NCBI RefSeq assembly: GCF_900115545.1
Contig: NZ_FOWV01000003.1
Location: 248,001-312,000, forward strand
Direction of reading: 5' to 3'
DNA: 64,000 nt
DNA from: Ralstonia sp. NFACC01
GTDB taxonomy: Bacteria; Pseudomonadota; Gammaproteobacteria; Burkholderiales; Burkholderiaceae
Below are positions 35,924 to 43,507 of the stretch, piece by piece. The translations under genes were made by a program, and so were the position numbers. Each line of letters starts with the position of its first letter. Position 1 is the stretch's first letter. The notes beneath the pieces were generated by a model, which saw only the letters and a list, made by a program, of their open reading frames with translations, made no database searches and had not been told where the DNA came from.

Positions 35924-36985
35924 TCAAGCAGCGTCGGCGGCCGGAGTGGAAGTGGAGACCGGCGCAGCGCCCGCTGCGTCATGGTGCGATTCGAACGCCT
36001 GCGCAATGCGGGCGATCACGCCGTTGGCCGCAGCGTCATAGGCACGCTTGATGGCCCATTCGAACGCGTAGGCGTCGGCCGAGCCGTGGCTCTTGATGAC
36101 CAGACCACGCAGGCCGAGCAGCGCGGCGCCATTGTAGCGCCGATGGTCTACGCGCCGCTTGAAACGCGTCAACACTGGCAGCGCCACGACGGCGAGCAGC
36201 TTTGTGAACCACGAGCGGCTGAATTCCTGGCGCAGCATCTCACCGATCATCTTGGCCAGGCCTTCGGTGCTCTTGAGCGCCACGTTACCGACAAAGCCAT
36301 CGCAGACAACAATGTCGGTCGTGCCCTTGAAGATGTCGTTGCCTTCAACGTTACCGAAGAAGTTCAGGTCGGAAGCGCGCAGCAGCTCACCCGCCTGCTT
36401 GACGACCTCGTTGCCCTTGATGACTTCTTCGCCGATGTTGAGCAGGCCAACAGTCGGGCGAGGCTTCTGCTCAACGACCGACACCATCGCCGAGGCCATC
36501 TGCGCGAACTGCAGCAGGTGCTCGGGCTCGCAGTCGGCGTTGGCACCAAGGTCCAGCACGGTGGTGCCGGCACCTTTCTCGTTCGGGATGGCGGTAGCGA
36601 TGGCCGGGCGATCGATGCCGTCCAGCGTCTTGAGAACGTAACGCGACACCGCCATCAACGCGCCGGTATTGCCCGCGGAAACGCACGCCTGAGCGGCGCC
36701 GTCCTTAAGCTGGTTGATGGCCACGCGCATCGAAGAATCTTTCTTCTTGCGCAGCGCCACCTCAACCGGATCGTCCATCGACACCACCTCGGAGGCGGGA
36801 ACGATGTGGACGCGCGGATTCGCGGTGGCGTGGAGTCGCTTGAGCTGCGCCGCAATGGCATCAGGCTGCCCGACGAGCAGCATTTCGACGTCTTCGTGTG
36901 CGGCGAGAAAATGGATCGCTGCAGGGATTGTCACGCCAACGCCGTGATCACCACCCATGCAGTCGATGGCAAGCTTGATGGTCAT
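35924..36985 (-). CDS. plsX: Phosphate acyltransferase PlsX
   Basis: PlsX makes acyl-phosphate from acyl-ACP for phospholipid synthesis by PlsY. ATG 36985 ([15 protein letters not shown]) gives 353 residues; the frame upstream is non-coding. Family motifs include [28 protein letters not shown] and CDGFVGNV. The C-terminal 20 residues are rich in Ala, Pro and Thr. A hairpin at 37078-37109 separates it from rpmF. Confidence 0.96.
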   Translation of the reverse strand: MTIKLAIDCMGGDHGVGVTIPAAIHFLAAHEDVEMLLVGQPDAIAAQLKRLHATANPRVHIVPASEVVSMDDPVEVALRKKKDSSMRVAINQLKDGAAQACVSAGNTGALMAVSRYVLKTLDGIDRPAIATAIPNEKGAGTTVLDLGANADCEPEHLLQFAQMASAMVSVVEQKPRPTVGLLNIGEEVIKGNEVVKQAGELLRASDLNFFGNVEGNDIFKGTTDIVVCDGFVGNVALKSTEGLAKMIGEMLRQEFSRSWFTKLLAVVALPVLTRFKRRVDHRRYNGAALLGLRGLVIKSHGSADAYAFEWAIKRAYDAAANGVIARIAQAFESHHDAAGAAPVSTSTPAADAA

Positions 36986-37077
36986 GCGAGTCTGAGTTGC
37001 GGTTTCACGTGCGGCTCCGGCCGTTGGCGCGCGTATGGTACACAAACCCGTACACGCATTGCCGAATTTCGCTCAAC

Positions 37078-37109
37078 AAAAAAGCGGCAAATTGGCTTGC
37101 CGCTTTTTT
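37078..37109. terminator. Hairpin between rpmF and plsX
   Basis: AAAAAAGCGGCAA (37078-37090) and TTGCCGCTTTTTT (37097-37109) form a perfect 13-bp stem with a 6-nt loop. On the minus strand it lies 66 bp behind rpmF and 93 bp ahead of plsX, so it probably limits readthrough from the ribosomal-protein gene into the fab operon. Confidence 0.8.
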
Positions 37110-37175
37110 GCTTGCATCATGAACCTGTGCGTTCAGACCAACCCAACACGCTTGCCAGAAAACTGGCAAATCGCA

Positions 37176-37355
37176 TCAGTCGTTCTTGGTCTTCACAACC
37201 TTGCGGCCACGATAGTAGCCGTTCGGGCTCACGTGGTGACGCAGGTGCACTTCGCCGGTGGTCGGCTCGACGGCGATCGGGGCCGTCGTCAGGAAATCGT
37301 GCGAACGATGCATGCCGCGCTTGGACGGCGACTTCTTGTTTTGTTGAACAGCCAT
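37176..37355 (-). CDS. rpmF: 50S ribosomal protein L32
   Basis: A 59-residue basic protein starting at ATG 37355 ([20 protein letters not shown]) and ending at TGA 37176. The sequence, including the central [12 protein letters not shown] stretch, is that of L32. This one has histidines but none of the four zinc-binding cysteines, so it is the zinc-independent form. DUF177 (upstream) and plsX (downstream) are its usual neighbours in proteobacteria. Confidence 0.97.
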   Translation of the reverse strand: MAVQQNKKSPSKRGMHRSHDFLTTAPIAVEPTTGEVHLRHHVSPNGYYRGRKVVKTKND

Positions 37356-37471
37356 GACTGACTCCTAAGCAATTTGATCGATTTTATCACATCACACGGA
37401 GCCGGAGCGTAGCCATTCCGGTAGGCGTGTGAAACGTACTGCCATCAGCGCGCGCAAATACTCGCGCACGC

Positions 37472-38008
37472 CTAATGTTTGGTCTTCAGGTTAGCCAGCA
37501 CCGCGAACGGCGACGGCTTCTTTTCAGCATCAGCCTCTTCCGGCAACACCTCATCCGGGCAGACTGCATGACGCGGTGACACCGGCAACGCCAGCAACAG
37601 CTCATCTTCGATCTGCGTGATCAGATCAAAGTTGCGCGAGCCGACGATGACATCAGCCTCATCGTCATCCAGCGGAGCGGCATCGGCATCGGCCTCTGAG
37701 CGCATGACTTCCAGTCGCGTGCACACCGGCAGAGGCTGCTCGTAAGCCTTGAGGCATCGCTGGCATTGCAGCCAGACCGCCCCATCCACTTCGAGATCCA
37801 CGAAGAGACGCTGGCGGGGCAACTGACCGGCGGTAGCCTCCTCACGCACCAGACCCTGCAACTGCCAACGGAATTGCGTGTTGGCATCAGCGGGAGCATC
37901 CGCAGCCTGCTCGGCCAGCAGGCGAGGCATATCGGTCAGATTGACTGTACCGCTTGCCGGCTCACCCGCGCGAATGAACGCGAAAAGATCGAATGCACGA
38001 AAATCCAC
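37472..38008 (-). CDS. YceD family protein (DUF177)
   Basis: A 178-residue protein of the YceD/DUF177 family, which is linked to 23S rRNA accumulation and is almost always encoded just ahead of rpmF. It has the family core DGAVWLQCQRCLKAYEQPLPVC with a CxxC pair and a third cysteine, and an acidic central part (DADAAPLDDDEADVIV). Gap to rpmF is 116 bp. It is the first gene of the long minus-strand run and diverges from maf. Confidence 0.9.
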   Translation of the reverse strand: MDFRAFDLFAFIRAGEPASGTVNLTDMPRLLAEQAADAPADANTQFRWQLQGLVREEATAGQLPRQRLFVDLEVDGAVWLQCQRCLKAYEQPLPVCTRLEVMRSEADADAAPLDDDEADVIVGSRNFDLITQIEDELLLALPVSPRHAVCPDEVLPEEADAEKKPSPFAVLANLKTKH

Positions 38009-38200
38009 GAATCGAACCTGCTAAACGCGTTGCTGTTGGTGCGCGAACCGGATCGACCGCCCTGCAGCGCCCGACACCTTGCGCCTGGGCGCTCGGTTTG
38101 CGACACTGCGCGGCCAAACCGCGAAACGCGGGATTATAGCGGGCAGAAACCTCTGGCGTCAAAAGGTTTTGCTCAAAATCTACTGCATCTTCAAGCACTT

Positions 38201-38797
38201 ATGACTTCTGCATCGCGTCCGCCGCTCATTCTGGCCTCCAGCTCGCCATATCGGCGGGAATTGCTCGAACGCCTGCGCTTGCCGTTTGAGATTGTGGTAC
38301 CGAACATTGATGAGACCCCCGCCCCGGACGAGTCGCCCGACCAGACCGCGCTACGCCTGGCCCGGCAAAAGGCGGAGAAGGTCGCAGCAGGCTATCCCGG
38401 CGCGCTGGTCATCGGCTCCGATCAGGTCGCCACGCTGGACGGTGAGCAGGTTGGCAAGCCGGGCGACCACGCCCGCGCACTGGCGCAATTGCACTGGATG
38501 CGTGGACGCACCGTCACATTCCATTCAGCGTTGTGCCTGTACGACGGTCGGACCGGGCAACACCAGAGCGAGGACATTCGCACGCTGGCGACCTTCCGCG
38601 ATCTTTCCGACGAGGAATTGGACGCCTACTTGCACCTGGAACACCCATACGACGTTGCGGGAAGCGCCAAATCAGAAGGTCTGGGCATCGCCCTGCTTGA
38701 ACGCGTGGAGTCATCGGATCCGACCGCCCTGGTTGGCCTGCCGCTGATCGCCCTGACCAGCATGCTGCGCAACGTTCACTACCCGCTCTTCGCCTGA
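38201..38797 (+). CDS. Maf-family nucleotide pyrophosphatase (YceF type)
   Basis: Set to start at ATG 38201 (MTSASRPPLILASSSPYR), giving 198 residues. The N-terminal LILASSSPYRRELLERL and the central VIGSDQVATLDGEQVGKPG are Maf signatures. Members of the YceF branch hydrolyse 7-methyl-GTP to the monophosphate; others act on dTTP and UTP. The SDQVA form points to the YceF branch. It is divergent from the DUF177-rpmF-plsX run, as in E. coli where yceF is divergent from yceD, and lies 3 bp ahead of a methyltransferase gene. Confidence 0.93.
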   Translation: MTSASRPPLILASSSPYRRELLERLRLPFEIVVPNIDETPAPDESPDQTALRLARQKAEKVAAGYPGALVIGSDQVATLDGEQVGKPGDHARALAQLHWMRGRTVTFHSALCLYDGRTGQHQSEDIRTLATFRDLSDEELDAYLHLEHPYDVAGSAKSEGLGIALLERVESSDPTALVGLPLIALTSMLRNVHYPLFA

Positions 38798-38800
38798 ACC

Positions 38801-39532
38801 ATGGCCGGTACGCTTTACCTCATTCCAAATACGCTGGGCTCACGCGATGCGGCTGATCCGCTCCCTGAGGTAATTCCGGCTGGCGTGCAGCAGATCACCG
38901 CGCGACTCGATTACTTCGTCGCTGAACACGCCAAGACGGCGCGTGCGTTGCTGAAAAAGCTGGCCGAGACTACGCCGCTGGCGCGCCCACTGCAGGAAAT
39001 CACCATCCGCGAACTGAACGTCAAAACGCCGGAATCGGAACTGGAAGCACTGTTGGCGCCAGTGGCTGCCGGCCAGGACGCTGGGTTGATGTCGGAAGCC
39101 GGGGTGCCGGCGGTGGCCGATCCGGGCGCGAATCTCGTGCGCCTCGCGCACCGACGCGGCGTGCGCGTAAAACCGCTGGTGGGGCCGAGTTCGATTCTGC
39201 TGGCGGTGATGGCGTCCGGATTGAACGGCCAGAGCTTTGCGTTCAACGGCTATCTGCCCGTCGACGCCGCTGAGCGTAAGACCAAGCTGCGCGCATTGGA
39301 ACAGCTTTCACGCACTGCAGGGCAAACACAGGTGTTTATCGAGACGCCGTACCGAAATGGCGCGTTGCTCGAGGCCATTCAGGCTGGCTGCGCGCCGAGT
39401 ACGCTGCTCTCGATTGCGGTGGACCTGACGCTGCCCGACGAGCAGGTCGTCACACTGCCCGTGAGCGACTGGCGCGCCGACCGCATAAACCTGCACAAGC
39501 GGCCGGCGATCTTCTCGCTGCTGGCGCGATAG
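38801..39532 (+). CDS. SAM-dependent methyltransferase, RsmI-like (tetrapyrrole methylase fold)
   Basis: A 243-residue protein beginning GTLYLIPNTLG, with GLMSEAGVPAVADPGANLV and VGPSSILLAVMASGLNGQSFAFNGYLP. These match the fold of RsmI, the 16S rRNA 2'-O-methyltransferase for C1402, but the N-terminal box differs from the usual PTPIGN and the C-terminal extension is missing. It is probably a paralogue of RsmI with an unknown target. It follows maf after 3 bp. Confidence 0.85.
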   Translation: MAGTLYLIPNTLGSRDAADPLPEVIPAGVQQITARLDYFVAEHAKTARALLKKLAETTPLARPLQEITIRELNVKTPESELEALLAPVAAGQDAGLMSEAGVPAVADPGANLVRLAHRRGVRVKPLVGPSSILLAVMASGLNGQSFAFNGYLPVDAAERKTKLRALEQLSRTAGQTQVFIETPYRNGALLEAIQAGCAPSTLLSIAVDLTLPDEQVVTLPVSDWRADRINLHKRPAIFSLLAR

Positions 39533-39548
39533 CGCGCCTCTTCCTTCT

Positions 39549-40661
39549 TTACTCCTTCATCAGCAGCTTAAGCTGGCCCGTAGCGGCCAGCGCCTTCACC
39601 GCGCCCGCGCCCATCGCCGTGCCGAGCTTGCGCGCTACACGCGAGGCGAAGTTTTCCTTGACGGTGTAGTCGACCACGTCCGGCGCCTTGATAACGCTGC
39701 GCGCCACAAAGTCCGAGCTGCCGATCGCATCAGCCAGGCCAAGGTCCACAGCCTTGGTGCCCGTCCAGAACAGACCCGTGAACAGCGTCGGATCGGCCTT
39801 CAGACGGTTGCCGCGGCCCTGCTTCACCACATCGATGAACTGCTGGTGCACCTGATCGAGCATTTCCTGCGCATACTGTTTCTGCTGGGGCGACACGGGC
39901 GAGAACGGATCGAGCATCCCCTTGTTCGAGCCGGCCGTAAGTAGGCGGCGCTCGACGCCCACCTTGTCCATCAGTCCAGTAAAGCCGAAGCCGTCCATCA
40001 GCACGCCAATCGAGCCGACAATGCTGGCCTTGTCGACGTAAATCTTGTCTGCCGCGGCGGCCACGTAATAACCGCCTGACGCGCACATCTCTTCGACCAC
40101 GACGTACAGCGGAATCTTCTTGTACTTGGCGCGAAGACGGCGAATTTCATCGTTGATCATGCCCGCCTGCACCGGCGAGCCGCCCGGCGAATTGATCTTC
40201 AGGATCACACCGACGGTGTTGTCGTCTGCAAACGCAGCCTGCAACGAGGCGTTGATGTTCTCGGCGCTGGCGTTTGTGTTGGCCGCAATTTCACCATCGA
40301 GCGTGACAACCGCCGTGTGGCGGCCCGTGCTAACGGTTTCGCCTTCCAAACTGGCGAACGCGTAAATAAGCACCCCGATCAGGCCCAGCGTCACGAAGCG
40401 GAAAAAGATGCGCCAGCGGCGCGCGGCGCGCTGCTCACGGACGGTTGCCATCAAGACTTTTTCCAGCACCTCACGCTCCCAGCCGCTGCCCTGCGCGGAT
40501 GCTGCTGGCGCAGATGCCGAGGCCGGCCTGCCTGCGGCCGAGTTACGCAATTCAGCCTCAAGCGGATGATCAGCGTGCTGGGCGACTTCCAGCGCTTCTG
40601 GTTTGCCTGCACCCTCATTTGGGGCGTCGTCTGGCCCTTTCGGCGGAATCGAGTCGGTCAT
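39549..40661 (-). CDS. sppA: Signal peptide peptidase SppA-type (S49 peptidase)
   Basis: ATG 40661 (MTDSIPPKGPDD) gives 370 residues. After a disordered cytoplasmic head of about 80 residues, rich in Ala and Pro, comes one membrane helix (FFRFVTLGLIGVLIYAFA) and an S49 peptidase domain. The nucleophile Ser is in EEMCASGGYYVAAAADKI and the general base Lys is in LLTAGSNKGMLDPF. It digests signal peptides left in the inner membrane. It ends 16 bp from the convergent methyltransferase gene. Mature length matches the short 36K SppA form. Confidence 0.92.
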   Translation of the reverse strand: MTDSIPPKGPDDAPNEGAGKPEALEVAQHADHPLEAELRNSAAGRPASASAPAASAQGSGWEREVLEKVLMATVREQRAARRWRIFFRFVTLGLIGVLIYAFASLEGETVSTGRHTAVVTLDGEIAANTNASAENINASLQAAFADDNTVGVILKINSPGGSPVQAGMINDEIRRLRAKYKKIPLYVVVEEMCASGGYYVAAAADKIYVDKASIVGSIGVLMDGFGFTGLMDKVGVERRLLTAGSNKGMLDPFSPVSPQQKQYAQEMLDQVHQQFIDVVKQGRGNRLKADPTLFTGLFWTGTKAVDLGLADAIGSSDFVARSVIKAPDVVDYTVKENFASRVARKLGTAMGAGAVKALAATGQLKLLMKE

Positions 40662-40700
40662 AGACAAGGAGAAAAACGGTCGAGAAGAAAAACTGCGCTG

Positions 40701-41102
40701 CTAGGCGGAGGGGGTTGGCTCCGGCGCGGGCACGGGCACCCGAAATAGTGCATCCGGCTGCCACCAGACTGCGCCGTCGCGCTCCGCCACCGCAAGTTTG
40801 GACAAATGCGAGCCCCGGCACGGGCCGCCGACGCACCGGCCAGTATCTGGTTCGTAAATGGCGCCATGCGTTGCACACATCAAATACAGGCCCGAGCTTT
40901 CGAAAAACTGGCCTTCCTGCCAGTCCATTTCCATCGGCACGTGCGCGCACTGGTTCAAATAACCATGGACGCCACCCGCGTAACGGACAACAAACGCGCT
41001 GACGAGCCGCCCCCGCACCTCCACCTGAAACCGGACCCCAAGGCCGCCATCTTCCAGCGCAGTGCTTTCGCACACACGGATCTGTTCCGCCATATCAGGC
41101 AT
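40701..41102 (-). CDS. Rieske [2Fe-2S] ferredoxin-like protein
   Basis: A 133-residue protein with a complete Rieske cluster site: C52-x-H54 (QCAHVPMEM) and C76-x2-H79 (MCATHGAIY), followed by GRCVGGPCRGSHL. It has no signal peptide or membrane anchor, so it is a soluble single-domain Rieske protein like the ferredoxin parts of oxygenases, but with no oxygenase nearby. It overlaps gph by 8 bp and precedes sppA by about 39 bp. A start at 41093 (MAEQ) is also possible. Partner is unknown. Confidence 0.9.
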   Translation of the reverse strand: MPDMAEQIRVCESTALEDGGLGVRFQVEVRGRLVSAFVVRYAGGVHGYLNQCAHVPMEMDWQEGQFFESSGLYLMCATHGAIYEPDTGRCVGGPCRGSHLSKLAVAERDGAVWWQPDALFRVPVPAPEPTPSA

Positions 41103-41754
41103 GTTGCGTCAGCCAATTGTGTAAATCGGGAACCGACTTGGCGCTATACAACGGCGTAAGGGAATCCAGCACATCGGCAGGATGCGCGCCGTATGTGACG
41201 GCTACGCCAGCGGCGCCCGCATTGGCCGCCATCTGCAGATCGTGGGTCGTGTCGCCAATCATCACCGTGCGCTCGACCTCCATGCCGAGATCGCGCGTGA
41301 GTTCGAGCAGCATCGCGGGGTGCGGCTTGGAGAACGTCTCATCGGCGCAGCGTGTGTTGTCGAAGACGCCCGTCAGATTCGTCGCCTCCATTGCACGTTG
41401 CAGGCCAACGCGGGATTTGCCCGTCGCCACCGCCAGCAGATAGTTCTGGCGGCGCAGCGCTTCCAGCATTTCGCGCACGCCCGGAAACAACACGAGATGC
41501 GCGTCGCGGCTGAGGTAATGGAAGCGATATCGATCGGCCAGCTTGCCGTAGTCGGCAGGATCGAGCGTGGGGACCGCATATTCAAGCGCATCCCGCAGGC
41601 CCAATCCGATCACGTGACTCGCCCGCGCGTCATCGGGCACAGGCAGATCAAGATCCCGGCAGGCTAGCTGGATCGACCGGGTGATGGCCGACGTCGAATC
41701 CATCAACGTGCCATCCCAGTCGAAAACGATCAGGTCAAAACGCTGCTGCGGCAT
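41095..41754 (-). CDS. gph: HAD-family phosphatase, phosphoglycolate phosphatase-like
   Basis: ATG 41754 (MPQQRFDLIVFDWDGTLMDS) gives 219 residues. HAD motif I is DWDGT, motif II is in VATGKS, motif III is the Lys of SKPHPAM, and motif IV is GDTTHDL. The cap is of the alpha-helical C1 type. Phosphoglycolate is the family's usual substrate, but pyrophosphate or another sugar phosphate is possible. It overlaps the rluC stop by 20 bp and the Rieske gene by 8 bp. Confidence 0.88.
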   Translation of the reverse strand: MPQQRFDLIVFDWDGTLMDSTSAITRSIQLACRDLDLPVPDDARASHVIGLGLRDALEYAVPTLDPADYGKLADRYRFHYLSRDAHLVLFPGVREMLEALRRQNYLLAVATGKSRVGLQRAMEATNLTGVFDNTRCADETFSKPHPAMLLELTRDLGMEVERTVMIGDTTHDLQMAANAGAAGVAVTYGAHPADVLDSLTPLYSAKSVPDLHNWLTQHA

Positions 41755-42769
41755 CAGAATCGGGGCCCTTGAAAGCGTTGAGGAAATCGGCACACTCGGC
41801 GGGCAACGGCGCATTGAACGTGATGGTTTCTCCGCTTTGCGGATGCGTCAACTGCAGGCGATGCGCGTGCAAGAACATCCGCGCCAGTCGCGGCGAAGCA
41901 TTCGCACGTGACAGCGCCTTGTTCAGGGCGAAATCGCCATACTTGTCGTCGCCCAGGATAGGGAAACCGGCGTGCGCAAGATGCACACGAATCTGGTGCG
42001 TGCGCCCGGTCTTCAGCTCGGCCTCCAGCAACGTGTAGGGACCAAACACCCCTACTTTGTTGAAGATCGTGTGCGATGCCTGCCCGTCGGCCTGCACACG
42101 CACCCGGCGCTCGCCTTCGGGCGTGGTGTATTTGTGCAGGGGCGACTTGATGTGTTGACGCTTGTGCGGCCAGACGCCCTTCACAGCCGCAAAGTACCGC
42201 TTGTCCAACTGGCCTTCACGGATCTGCTCATGCAGCGCTACCAGCGCAGAGCGCTTTTTGGCGAGCAACAGCACACCCGACGTTTCGCGGTCGAGCCGGT
42301 GCACCAACTCTAGAAACTTTGCGTCCGGGCGAGATTGGCGCAATTGTTCGATCACCCCGAACGCCACCCCGGAGCCACCGTGCACGGCCACCCCTGCGGG
42401 CTTATCGATCACCAACAAGTGCGTATCTTCGTGAAGGATCGTGAATTCTGCCGCAGGAGCTACACGCGGCGATTCGGCCTGCTGGGCGATTCGGAGGGGA
42501 GGAATACGGACGAGATCGCCAAGTTTCAGGCGATATTCCGCGTCAATGCGACTCTTGTTAACCCGCACCTCGCCGGAACGCAGGATGCGGTAGATATGGC
42601 TTTTGGGCACGCCCTTGGCCACGCGCATCAAGAAGTTGTCGATGCGCTGACCTTCAGCGTCCTCGCCGATTTCAACATAGGCGACCGACTTGCCGTCGAG
42701 TGCATCGCCGAGTGTGCCACGTCCGGCCTGTTGAATGCGGCCATCAAATGGATGGCGTAACTCATTCAT
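41735..42769 (-). CDS. rluC: 23S rRNA pseudouridine(955/2504/2580) synthase
   Basis: RluC makes three pseudouridines in 23S rRNA. ATG 42769 (MNELRHPFDGRIQ) gives 344 residues. An S4 RNA-binding domain (about residues 40-100, QRIDNFLMRVAKGVPKSHI) precedes the RluA-type catalytic domain with HRLDRETSGVLLLAKK, which holds the catalytic Asp. The first 30 residues are an extension. It is divergent from rne, as in E. coli, across a long leader. Confidence 0.94.
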   Translation of the reverse strand: MNELRHPFDGRIQQAGRGTLGDALDGKSVAYVEIGEDAEGQRIDNFLMRVAKGVPKSHIYRILRSGEVRVNKSRIDAEYRLKLGDLVRIPPLRIAQQAESPRVAPAAEFTILHEDTHLLVIDKPAGVAVHGGSGVAFGVIEQLRQSRPDAKFLELVHRLDRETSGVLLLAKKRSALVALHEQIREGQLDKRYFAAVKGVWPHKRQHIKSPLHKYTTPEGERRVRVQADGQASHTIFNKVGVFGPYTLLEAELKTGRTHQIRVHLAHAGFPILGDDKYGDFALNKALSRANASPRLARMFLHAHRLQLTHPQSGETITFNAPLPAECADFLNAFKGPDSDAAAAF

Positions 42770-43507
42770 TTTCAATATAATTTTCTCGCTGGACAGTCGT
42801 TTAGGCGCCAGCAACAGCCGGTCGGAACGAAACAACAGGTATTGTACACAGCCACCGTTTCGGTCCGGAACGCGCCGATCTCTCGCCCACTTGTGTTACA
42901 AAGCTAATCACGTGGCCGACTAATCGGCACGAAAGCAGCACGCACCGCTGTCCCACTGAGCAGGACGTGAACCAAAGATCACGTCGGCTCCGTCGGCCAG
43001 CGTAGAACGAGCAGCTGGTAGAACAGAATTCAAAGGCGGGCGCCACATGGTCATCCATACGGCGCCCGCTTGGTGAAAGAAGCCCTTGCCGCACCAGACT
43101 GGTGCCGGCCGGCTGAACATCCGGTTACCGCGTTGCCATGGCGGTCCGGCGGCAAAACTCCAAAAAGCAGCACGCCGCCCGATTTGCCCCGCCGCGGGTT
43201 TCGTCCGGACAGGCCGTCCGTCAATTCGCTCTTTGTGGTCGCTTCACGCGACTCGCCGCTGCCGGCCCGCCTGCAAATGCAACGGGGCCCGTGGCACGAG
43301 TGACAGGACGCGCAAACTGGACGCCAACCGCGTCCGCGGACTCCGCCCTGCCATCCATGATGACGCGTGGAATGCCCTCATTTCTTTCACCCGTGCCCAG
43401 TCGCGCCTTTTTTGTTGGCCGACACCTCGGCAATTCGTTGACCACCCGCTCCGCCTTTGCGTGCTCCATGAAGCGCCGTGCTTGCACGGCATTGGAGTGA
43501 GGTTGCA
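42770..43507 (+). promoter_or_regulatory. rluC-rne intergenic region with long rne leader
   Basis: This 738-bp stretch has no gene I can support; its ORFs have no ribosome binding site or recognisable product. It must contain the divergent rluC and rne promoters and a long 5' untranslated region of rne. In E. coli the rne leader of about 360 nt is the target by which RNase E limits its own mRNA, so a similar feedback site is likely. GAGG about 6 bp ahead of ATG 43508 is a plausible ribosome binding site. Confidence 0.6.
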
